From: Sphaerotilus sp.
Lineage (GTDB): Bacteria > Pseudomonadota > Gammaproteobacteria > Burkholderiales > Burkholderiaceae_C
NCBI RefSeq assembly: GCF_013299175.1
Contig: NZ_JAAFKF010000011.1
Coordinates: 1 to 55,436 of the forward strand
Direction: 5' to 3'
DNA length: 55,436 bases
The position numbers were made by a program, and so were the translations under genes. Below, in pieces: positions 38,258 through 45,830 of this stretch. Positions within the stretch are counted from its first letter, which is position 1. Each line of letters starts with the position of its first letter. A model generated the notes under the pieces. That model had not been told where the DNA came from, did not search any database, and worked only from the letters and a program-made list of their open reading frames with translations.

Positions 38258-38279
38258 TGGATGGGATGGGATGGGATGG
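38258..38279. repeat. pentanucleotide (GGGAT) microsatellite
   Basis: Four tandem GGGAT units lie just upstream of the small lipoprotein's start on the minus strand. They are in a position where slippage would change the leader, or the frame of a longer upstream start. Confidence 0.7.
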
Positions 38280-38305
38280 CAGGACAGACTGCCATTGTCC
38301 ACAAT

Positions 38306-39052
38306 TCAATCCATGAACTCGTCGTAGTGCCTGGGGGCATAGCCGGACAGCGCCAGCCACGGCACCGTGCTGCCCGTGCCCCCCGTACCCACGGGCAGCA
38401 GCCGCACCGACACCTTGCGCACCACGGTCCCGTCGTCGCGCTGCGATTCGACCCGCAGGGCGAGCTGCGACGCCTCCGACCACAGCACGCGGTGCGACCA
38501 GCCCTGGTTGCGCTCTCCGTACCACTGCCCCTGTGCGTCCGGGCGGCCCTGCGGCTTCATCGCCTTGACCACCGCAGGCGGCACGACGGTCGCCGCCGCG
38601 TCATACCGGCCATCGAACGAGACGGAGCCGAACTCCGCCGCCGGCACGGCCACGATGACCTTGTTCTCCCGATCGACCAGCTTCAGCTCCGGCAAGCCCT
38701 TGGCATCGAGCCGCAGCCAGCGGGCGGAGGTGTCGGCGTTGAGGTGCTTGTGGCCGTGGTGCTCGGCGGCGGTTTCATGGGCGTGGAGGTGTTCGGCACT
38801 GGGGGGGAGTACCCGCTCGGTCCAGACCTGGTCCCCGCGCCGCACCAGCCGCTCCTGCCACGTCTCGATCCGTGTCACGCCCGACGCCAGCACCTGCCGG
38901 GTTTCGTAAGACACCAGCGCGTCCACGTCCGCCCAGGCTTTGCCCGTCACTGCCGAGGCCGCCGCAGCGACCACCGCCGGACCCGCCGCCGAGGCCAGCC
39001 CGACCGCGAACAGCCCCGCCACCCCCAGCGTCCAACGCACGGCGGTGGCCAT
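38306..39052 (-). CDS. histidine-rich exported protein of the phosphatase operon
   Basis: A 248-residue protein with a signal peptide (about residues 1-23, ASA|AGP). Residues 88-103 are very rich in His (seven of sixteen) and could bind zinc. The rest (MKPQGRPDAQGQWYGERNQGWSHRVLW, SVRLLPVG) has no family I recognise. It starts one base after the stop of the first alkaline phosphatase, so it belongs to that operon. A role in loading or storing zinc for the phosphatase is an inference only. Confidence 0.65.
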   Translation of the reverse strand: MATAVRWTLGVAGLFAVGLASAAGPAVVAAAASAVTGKAWADVDALVSYETRQVLASGVTRIETWQERLVRRGDQVWTERVLPPSAEHLHAHETAAEHHGHKHLNADTSARWLRLDAKGLPELKLVDRENKVIVAVPAAEFGSVSFDGRYDAAATVVPPAVVKAMKPQGRPDAQGQWYGERNQGWSHRVLWSEASQLALRVESQRDDGTVVRKVSVRLLPVGTGGTGSTVPWLALSGYAPRHYDEFMD

Positions 39053-39053
39053 C

Positions 39054-40499
39054 TCAATACCCCGCCGCCGACTTCACCAGGTTGAACACCCGCGTGTTGT
39101 CGATCGTGCCCTTGAAGGTCTTGGACGCCACGCCCGCACCGGTGGCGAACAGCATCACGTCGCCGCCACCGTGGGTTTCGGAACCAGCAGCACCGCGGCG
39201 GATCGCCACCTCCTGCAGGTAGTCCTTGCCCGCGACCACGGTCGCATCGAGGTTGCTGCGCACATCGGCCCGGTTGGAGCCGTTGCCGAACACCAGCGTC
39301 GTGTAGCTGACCCCGTTGGCATCGGTGCTGGGCAGGCCGGTGGCGTAGCTGATGTTCAGGCCGAGGATGTCGGTGCCGCGCTTGCCGTAGCCGTTGAAGG
39401 CCATCGTGTGGTCGTGGTCGGCGGTGACGACGATCAGCGTTTCCTTCAGCTCGGGATCAAAGGTTTTCACCTTGTCGATCGCGGCCTGGATCGCGTCGTC
39501 GAACGCCTTGGTGTCGGCCAGGGCGCGGGCGGCGTTGCTGCCGTGCAGGGCGTGGTCGATGCGACCGCCTTCGACCATCAGGAAGAAGCCCTTGCTGTTC
39601 TTCGAGAGGATGTCGAGCGCCTTGGTCGTCATCTGGGTCAGGCTCGGCTCCTTGGTGGCGTCGCGGTCGAGGTCGTAGGACATGTGGCCCTGCGACAGCG
39701 CCTGGTCGTACAGGCCGATGAGCTTGGTGCCGGCCACGACCGGCGCAGCGGTCAGGCTGGGCAGGTCGTTGACGAAGGTGTAGCCCTTGCCCTGCAGCTC
39801 CGCCACGAGGTCGCGTCCGTCCGGCCGGCCGCGCGGCGTCGTGGCGGCGTTGTACGGGCGCCAGTAGTAGCTGATGCCGCCCATGAGCACATCCACGCCG
39901 CCGCCGAGCGCACTGTTGAAGCCCGTGCCGCCGGGGACGGCCTGGCGGGCGATGTCGTACTCGGCGTCGCGGTGGCAGACGTGGGCGTAGGTCGCGGCCG
40001 GCGTGGCGTGCGTCAGGCGGGCGGTGGTCACGGTGCCGGTGGCCTTGCCCTGCTTGATCGCCAGTTCGAGCAGCGTGGTGGACGCCAGCCCGTTGCCGGT
40101 GGACGGGCAGTTGTTGACCGCGCTGGCCACCTTGGTGGTGGCGTCCGCGGTCGGCTTGTAGGCCAACGCCTGCGTCGCGCCATTCATCGAGATGACGTCG
40201 TTGCGCATCTTCACGCCGGTCATGTAGGCGGCCATCGACGGTGCGCTGTCGGTGGTCTGCGCGTCGAGCGAGTAGGTGCGGACGCGGGCGGTGTACGGCA
40301 GCTTGTCCATCGCGAGCGAGCCTTCTTCCTTGACGTACTTCAGGCGGGTGGCGGTCGTCGTGACCGGCCCCATGCCATCGCCCAGGAAGAAGATGACGTT
40401 CTTGGCCTCGCCAGCGGCGAAGGCCGCGGGCGTGAGGGCCACCGCGATGGCGGCGGCCAGGAGGCGGGGCGTGTGCTTGTGCATCAACGTGTGGATCAT
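39054..40499 (-). CDS. alkaline phosphatase, secreted
   Basis: A 481-residue phosphomonoesterase of the PhoA family (two zinc, one magnesium). The start at 40499 has a GGAG ribosome-binding site and gives a signal peptide ending AAFA|AGE. Present are the N-terminal metal site FFLGDGMG, the nucleophile motif TDSAPSMAAYMTG, VEGGRIDHALHG, VTADHDHT and THGGGDV. It is expected in the periplasm or outside the cell. The gene upstream encodes a close paralogue; the His-rich gene follows at once. Confidence 0.9.
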   Translation of the reverse strand: MIHTLMHKHTPRLLAAAIAVALTPAAFAAGEAKNVIFFLGDGMGPVTTTATRLKYVKEEGSLAMDKLPYTARVRTYSLDAQTTDSAPSMAAYMTGVKMRNDVISMNGATQALAYKPTADATTKVASAVNNCPSTGNGLASTTLLELAIKQGKATGTVTTARLTHATPAATYAHVCHRDAEYDIARQAVPGGTGFNSALGGGVDVLMGGISYYWRPYNAATTPRGRPDGRDLVAELQGKGYTFVNDLPSLTAAPVVAGTKLIGLYDQALSQGHMSYDLDRDATKEPSLTQMTTKALDILSKNSKGFFLMVEGGRIDHALHGSNAARALADTKAFDDAIQAAIDKVKTFDPELKETLIVVTADHDHTMAFNGYGKRGTDILGLNISYATGLPSTDANGVSYTTLVFGNGSNRADVRSNLDATVVAGKDYLQEVAIRRGAAGSETHGGGDVMLFATGAGVASKTFKGTIDNTRVFNLVKSAAGY

Positions 40500-40531
40500 G
40501 GTCGGAACTCCTGAACGGGCGTGGGCGTGGC

Positions 40532-42016
40532 TCACAGGCCGATGGCCTGGCGGATGAGCGTGAACACGGCGGTGTTGTCGATGACGCCGTGGAACAGGTC
40601 GGCCCCGAGTCCGGTGGCGCCCAGGAACACATCCCCGCCACCGTGGGTCTCGCCGCCGATGCCGGTCTGGACCACGGCTTCCTGGTGGTAGTTCTTCGCC
40701 GACACCACGTCGTCGGTCAACGCCGTCATCGCGCTGCGGTTGCCAGCGACACGGTTCTCGCCGTTGCCGAAGACCAGCGTGGTGAAGGGCTTGCCGTCGG
40801 CATCGAGTGCCGGAGTGGTCGGCGCCGCGTAATCGCGCATGAGGCCGAGGATGCCGGGGTTGGTCGGCGTCGTCTTGCCGGTGAGCGCCGCGTAGCCGTT
40901 CATGACCATCGTGTGGTCGTGGTCGGCGGTGACGACGATCAGGGTGTTCTTCAGCGTCGGGTCGGTCTTCTTCACCAGGTCGAGCGCCGCCTTGATCGCG
41001 TCGTCGAACGCCTTTGCCTCGGCCAGCGCACGCGCCGCGTTGGTGCTGTGCAGGGCGTGGTCGATGCGCCCGCCCTCGACCATCAGGAAGTAGCCCTTGC
41101 TGCTCTTGCTGCTGTTGGCCAGCAGGTCGATGGCCTTGGTCGTCATCTCGGCCAGGCTCGGCTCCTTGGTGGCGTCGCGGTCGAGTTCGTAGGACATGTG
41201 GCCTTCGCTCTGCGCCTGGTCGAACAGGGCGATCAGGCGGCTGCCGGCGGCGGTCGGCGCGGCGAGGAAGCCGGTGCGGTCGCTGGCGTAGGTGTAGCCC
41301 TTGGCCTGCAGTTCCGCCACCAGATCGCGGCCATCCGGGCGGCCGGCCTTGTTGGTCGTGGCGTTGAACGGGCGCCAGTACTGGCTCATCCCGCCCATCA
41401 GCACATCGACGCCGCTGCCCAGCGCGTTGTTGAAGCCGGCGCCGCCGGGCACCGCCTGGCGGGCAATCTCGTATTCGGTGTTGCGGTGGCAGACGTGGGC
41501 GTAAGTGGCGGCCGGCGTGGCGTGCGTCAGGCGGGCGGTCGAAACCACCCCGGTGCCCATGCCCTTGGCGATCGCCAGCTCCAGCAGGGTCGTGGACGCC
41601 TTGCCGTTGCCCGTGGCGGCGCAGTTGTTGACGGCGCTGCCCACCCCGGTGGTGGCGTCCTTGCCCGGCGCGACGGCCAGCGTGTCGCCGTCCATGCCCA
41701 GCACTTCGTTGCGCGTCTTCACCCCCGTCATGTAAGCGGCCATCGACGGCGCGCTGTCCGTGACCTGCGCGTCCAGCGAGTAGGTCTTGACGAAGGCGGT
41801 TTCGGGCAGCTTGTCGATCTCCAGCTCGCCGTCCTCGCCCGCGGCGTAGATGCGGGCAGCGGTCATCGGCACCATGCCGTAGCCGTCGCCGAGGAAGAAG
41901 ATGACGTTCTTGGGCGTCGCCACGGGGATGGGGTCCGTGACCAGCGCGCCATCCGATCCGCACCCGAGCAGGGTCAGTGAGGCGATCAGTGCGGTACCAA
42001 GGAATGACCGTTGCAT
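40532..42016 (-). CDS. alkaline phosphatase, lipoprotein form
   Basis: A 494-residue PhoA-family enzyme, a close tandem paralogue of the one downstream (long shared runs such as TDSAPSMAAYMTGVK). Unlike it, the N-terminus is a lipoprotein signal (SLTLLG-C near residue 19), so it is anchored in a membrane. The metal and nucleophile motifs are kept, with one added Tyr in the first site (GDGYGM). The ATG at 42016 has an AGGAG ribosome-binding site. It lies 32 bp before the second phosphatase, so both may be one transcript. Confidence 0.9.
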   Translation of the reverse strand: MQRSFLGTALIASLTLLGCGSDGALVTDPIPVATPKNVIFFLGDGYGMVPMTAARIYAAGEDGELEIDKLPETAFVKTYSLDAQVTDSAPSMAAYMTGVKTRNEVLGMDGDTLAVAPGKDATTGVGSAVNNCAATGNGKASTTLLELAIAKGMGTGVVSTARLTHATPAATYAHVCHRNTEYEIARQAVPGGAGFNNALGSGVDVLMGGMSQYWRPFNATTNKAGRPDGRDLVAELQAKGYTYASDRTGFLAAPTAAGSRLIALFDQAQSEGHMSYELDRDATKEPSLAEMTTKAIDLLANSSKSSKGYFLMVEGGRIDHALHSTNAARALAEAKAFDDAIKAALDLVKKTDPTLKNTLIVVTADHDHTMVMNGYAALTGKTTPTNPGILGLMRDYAAPTTPALDADGKPFTTLVFGNGENRVAGNRSAMTALTDDVVSAKNYHQEAVVQTGIGGETHGGGDVFLGATGLGADLFHGVIDNTAVFTLIRQAIGL

Positions 42017-42051
42017 TCGTTGCTCCTGTGTAAAGTGACAAATCGCACAGT

Positions 42052-42069
42052 AGCGACACCTTGTGACAG
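42052..42069 (-). promoter_or_regulatory. possible PhoB box ahead of the phosphatase genes
   Basis: On the minus strand CTGTCACAAGGTGTCGCT lies 35 bp before the first phosphatase gene. The first half is a near-perfect PhoB half-site; the second half (GTGTCGC) is weaker and one base out of the usual 11-bp spacing. Confidence 0.3.
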
Positions 42070-42174
42070 CCGTGTGGCACACCCCGCACGGCGCATCCCC
42101 TGCGCCGCGGTGCGGTTTCACGGCGAAACCAGGCAAGGCAGGCCCAATGTTGTGACGGAATTTGCACCTATAGA

Positions 42175-43638
42175 ATGCAAATCGCGATGCTGCCCCCCCA
42201 AACCGAGTCCCCGCCGCGCCCCGGCACCGATGCCACGACCACGGACCGCCTGCCCGCACTGACCCAACTGGTCGGCTGGCAGGCCGCACTGATGTCGCAG
42301 GACACCCTCGGCCCGGCAGGAATACAACTTGTTTCAGATCTGGCCGCCAGTCTGGGCTGCACCCAGGTCGCGCTGGGCTGGTGGCAGCGCCAGCACAGCC
42401 GCTTGCTGGCGGTGTCCGCTCCCACGGCGCTGGGCGACGAAGCCGGCGCGCTGCGCACCGCCCGCGCCTTCGAGGCGGCCATGGACGAGTGCCTGGACCA
42501 GGACGTGCTGGTGCGGTTTCCGGAGCCGGCCGACGCCCCGCCCCGCATCACGCTGGCCCACGCCGCGCTGGTGCAGCCACCGGGCGGGGATCCGGTGGCC
42601 GTGGCCAGCCTGCCGCTGCACGCCCATGGCCGCGCCGTGGGCGCGCTGACCTTGTGCTGGAGCAACCCGCAGGCGCTCGCCCGCTTCGACCCCGACACCC
42701 TGCGCCACCAGCTCGCCTTGATGGTGCCGTGGCTGGACCTGCTGCACCGCCACGAACAGCCGCTGTGGCAACGGGCCGCACAGGGCGGGCGGCGGCGCTG
42801 GCGGCGGTCGTCCTGGCTGCGCGGCGGCGGGGGTGCGGGGCTGGCGGTGCTGGTGGCCGGCTGGCTGCTGTGGCCGGTGGCGCACGAACTCGGCGGCCGG
42901 GCACGCCTCGACGGCCAGCAAGAGCGCAGCCTCACCGCGCCGACCGATGGTTTCCTGCAAGCCGTCCACGCCCGGCCAGGCGACCGCGTGCGCGCCGGCC
43001 AGCCGCTGCTGGAGCTGGCGCCGCAAGACCTGGAGGTCGATGTCCACCGCCTGGAAAGCGAGATCGCCCAGCACCAGAACGCCTACATGGCCGCGCTGGC
43101 CCGCTCGGACCGCGCCCAGATGGGGCTGCACCTCGCCCGCAGCGACGAGGTCGGCGCGCAACTGCAGCTCGTCCGGCGCGAACTCGGCCGCACGCGCATC
43201 GCCGCGCCGATGGACGCGCTGGTGCTGGACGGCGACCTGACGCGCTCGGTGGGGATGCCGGTGCGGCGCGGCGACACGCTGATGCGGCTGACGCCGGACC
43301 ACGCGCCGCGGGTGGTGGTCGAGATCGACGAGCGCGACATCGACGCCGTGCGGCCCGGACAGCCGGCGCGGCTGGCACTGTCGGCGCTGCCCTGGGACAC
43401 GCTGGACTTGCAGGTGGAGCGGGTGCAGCCGGTGGCGCATGCGGTCGAAGGCGCGAACGTGTTCGAGGTCGAGGCCCGCCTGCAGCCCGGTGACGCGGCG
43501 GCGGCGCAGGCGTCCAGCCTGCGGCCCGGTCTGACCGGCGTGGCGCGCATCGAGGTCGGCCGGCAAAGCCGGCTGGTGACGCTGGGCACGCGGGCGGCGG
43601 ACTGGCTGCGCCTGCAGTGGTGGCGCTGGAATGGCTGA
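42175..43638 (+). CDS. GAF-HlyD membrane adaptor protein, first gene of the LEPR export operon
   Basis: A 487-residue inner-membrane protein. Residues 30-195 look like a GAF domain, which usually senses a ligand or partner. An Arg-rich patch follows, then one membrane helix (about 219-236) and a periplasmic HlyD/MFP part with lipoyl-like halves (ERSLTAPTDGFLQAVHARPGD, TRIAAPMDALVLDG) and a beta-barrel domain. A GAF domain in the cytoplasm joined to a HlyD part is unusual. The first gene of the operon, it has no strong ribosome-binding site; 42187 is another possible start. The next gene starts 17 bp after its stop. Confidence 0.8.
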   Translation: MQIAMLPPQTESPPRPGTDATTTDRLPALTQLVGWQAALMSQDTLGPAGIQLVSDLAASLGCTQVALGWWQRQHSRLLAVSAPTALGDEAGALRTARAFEAAMDECLDQDVLVRFPEPADAPPRITLAHAALVQPPGGDPVAVASLPLHAHGRAVGALTLCWSNPQALARFDPDTLRHQLALMVPWLDLLHRHEQPLWQRAAQGGRRRWRRSSWLRGGGGAGLAVLVAGWLLWPVAHELGGRARLDGQQERSLTAPTDGFLQAVHARPGDRVRAGQPLLELAPQDLEVDVHRLESEIAQHQNAYMAALARSDRAQMGLHLARSDEVGAQLQLVRRELGRTRIAAPMDALVLDGDLTRSVGMPVRRGDTLMRLTPDHAPRVVVEIDERDIDAVRPGQPARLALSALPWDTLDLQVERVQPVAHAVEGANVFEVEARLQPGDAAAAQASSLRPGLTGVARIEVGRQSRLVTLGTRAADWLRLQWWRWNG

Positions 43639-43655
43639 GCGGAGGCGATGCTGCG

Positions 43656-45830
43656 ATGACGCTCCCCCCCTCCGACGCGCTGCTGCATCCGCACTGGTAC
43701 CGCGTCGCGCCGCTGAAACCCCGCCTGCGCGGCCACGTCCGCCTGCAGCGCCAGATCACCCGCGGCGAACGCTGGACGCTGCTCACCGACGGACCCACGC
43801 AGCGCACCCACCGGCTCGACGCTGCCGCCTGGGCGCTGATCGGCCGCTGCAACGGCGAGCGCACGGTGCAGCGGCTGTGGGAGACCTTGCTCGGTGAACA
43901 GGGCGATGACGCACCGACCCAGGGCGAGGTGATCGCGCTGCTGGCCCACCTGCAGCAGGCCGGGTTGCTGCAGGCGCCGATCGACACCGCGACCGGCGGC
44001 CCGTCCCACCCGGAACCCGGCTGGCAACCCTCTCGACCGCACCCGATGGTCAACGCCGCCAATCCGCTGTATTTCCAGGTGACGCTGGGCGATCCGTCCG
44101 CGCTGGTGCGGCGGCTGGAGCGGTGGCTGCATCCCGTGCTGCAGCCGGCCCTGCTGGTGCTCTGGGTGCTGGCGGTGGCCGCGGCCGGGCTGGCGGCGCT
44201 GGCCGACTGGCCGGCCCTGTCCGCCCATGCCAGCCACTGGCTGAGCAGCCCCCACCACCTCGGCCTGCTCTGGGCCGTCTACCCGGTGATGAAGCTGCTG
44301 CACGAGGCCGCCCACGCGCTGGCGCTCCACCGCTTCGGCGGCGAGGTGCGCGCCTTCGGGCTGACGCTGATGCTGTTCACGCCGGTGCCGCATGTGGACG
44401 CCCGCGCCGCCAGTGCCCTGGTCGGCCGGGGTCAGCGGCTGATCGTCAGCCTGGCGGGGATCATGGCCGAGCTGGCGATGGCCGCCGGCGCGCTCGTGGT
44501 CTGGCAACACACGCAGAACGGCCTGCTGCACGACCTCGCCTTCGTGGTGCTGTTCCTCGGCGCGGTGTCGAGCCTGCTGGTCAACGGCAACCCGCTGCTG
44601 CGCATGGACGGCTACCACGCGCTGTGCGACGCGCTGGACCTGCCGAATCTGGCGGCGCGCTCGCGGCGCTGGTGGCTGCGCGTGGGCAGCCGGGTGGTCA
44701 ACGGGCCGGGACATGCCGCGACCGCCCCCGCCTGTGCGCCGGGCGAGCGTGGCTGGCTCATCGCCTATGCACCGCTGTCGTGGGGCTACCGCGCCGCACT
44801 GAGTCTGGCGGTCGTGCGCTGGCTGGGCGGTGTCCACGCCGGGCTGGGGCTGGCGGCAGCGGCAGTGCTGGGCGGTCTGGTGCTGGGTTTGCCGCTGGTG
44901 GCGCTGTGGCAGCAATTGAATGCGCCCCTGCTGGCGGCGTCGGTGCGGCGGGTGGCACTGTGGCGGGTGGCGGGGATCGCGTCGGTGCTGCTGGGGCTGT
45001 TCTTTTTCTGCCCGCTGCCGCACGCGACCACCGTGCAAGGCGTGGTCTGGCTGCCCGAGACCGCCTGGATCCGGCCGCAGACCGACGGCTTCGTCACCAC
45101 CGCGCCCGAGCCGGCGCCGCGTCGCGTGGCAGCAGGCGACGTGGTGCTCCCCCTCGGCAACGACCGCCTCACCACCCGCCGCGCCGCGCTGGACGAGCAG
45201 CTCGCCGGGCTGGACGCCCGCCGCTTCGAAGCCATGGCCCGCGATCCAGGTCAGGCCGCCGCGCTGCAGCAGCAAGCCACCGCCCTGCGCGCCCAGCGCC
45301 AGCAGCTCGACGCGGAGATCACCGGACTCACCGTGCGCGCCCCGCTGGCCGGCACGCTGGTGCTCGACGACGCCACCCGGCTCGGCGGGCGCTGGCTGCA
45401 CCGTGGCGACACGCTCGGCCACGTCCGCCCGGACGACAACCGCACGGTGCAGGTGGTCCTGCCGCACGGGGACGCGCTGCTGGTGCAAGACGCCCTGCAA
45501 GGCATCACCCTGCGCCGCAGCGACCGCCCCGCCGAGGCCCTCGCCGCCCGACTGCGCACCAGCACCCTGCCCTCGGCCACCCGGCACCTGCCCGCGCGCA
45601 GCCTGGGCGACACCGGCGGCGGCACCGTCGTCACCGACCCGGCCGATCCGCAAGGACTGACGAGCCGCGACCCGGTCTCGGTGCTCGAACTCGCCAGTGC
45701 GCAGCCGCTGGGCGAGCGGGTCGGCAGCCGCGTGTGGGTGCGCTTCGCGTTCGCGCCGCAGCCGGCGGCGTGGCAGGTGGGGCGCTGGCTGCGGCAGACC
45801 TTCCTCGGCCAGTTCGAGGCGCGCAACTGA
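43656..45830 (+). CDS. PqqD-like / M50 metalloprotease / HlyD fusion membrane protein
   Basis: A 724-residue membrane protein with three parts. Residues 20-107 resemble PqqD, a small peptide-binding chaperone domain. The middle is a multi-helix site-2-type M50 peptidase with the zinc motif HEAAH (216-220) and the second site NPLLRMDGY (312-320). The last third is a HlyD-like adaptor (LTVRAPLAGTLVLDDATRLGGR). Proteins of this shape go with peptide or protein export loci. The start at 43656 has a GGAGG ribosome-binding site; an in-frame GTG at 43617 is less likely. The stop overlaps the secA-like ATG (TGATG). Confidence 0.85.
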   Translation: MTLPPSDALLHPHWYRVAPLKPRLRGHVRLQRQITRGERWTLLTDGPTQRTHRLDAAAWALIGRCNGERTVQRLWETLLGEQGDDAPTQGEVIALLAHLQQAGLLQAPIDTATGGPSHPEPGWQPSRPHPMVNAANPLYFQVTLGDPSALVRRLERWLHPVLQPALLVLWVLAVAAAGLAALADWPALSAHASHWLSSPHHLGLLWAVYPVMKLLHEAAHALALHRFGGEVRAFGLTLMLFTPVPHVDARAASALVGRGQRLIVSLAGIMAELAMAAGALVVWQHTQNGLLHDLAFVVLFLGAVSSLLVNGNPLLRMDGYHALCDALDLPNLAARSRRWWLRVGSRVVNGPGHAATAPACAPGERGWLIAYAPLSWGYRAALSLAVVRWLGGVHAGLGLAAAAVLGGLVLGLPLVALWQQLNAPLLAASVRRVALWRVAGIASVLLGLFFFCPLPHATTVQGVVWLPETAWIRPQTDGFVTTAPEPAPRRVAAGDVVLPLGNDRLTTRRAALDEQLAGLDARRFEAMARDPGQAAALQQQATALRAQRQQLDAEITGLTVRAPLAGTLVLDDATRLGGRWLHRGDTLGHVRPDDNRTVQVVLPHGDALLVQDALQGITLRRSDRPAEALAARLRTSTLPSATRHLPARSLGDTGGGTVVTDPADPQGLTSRDPVSVLELASAQPLGERVGSRVWVRFAFAPQPAAWQVGRWLRQTFLGQFEARN

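Noticed and set aside
42150-42174. Promoter with TTGTGA and TATAGA directly before the LEPR operon
   Set aside because: The spacing between the two hexamers is only 13 bp, and the -10 would touch the ATG. It would fit only if the start is at 42187.
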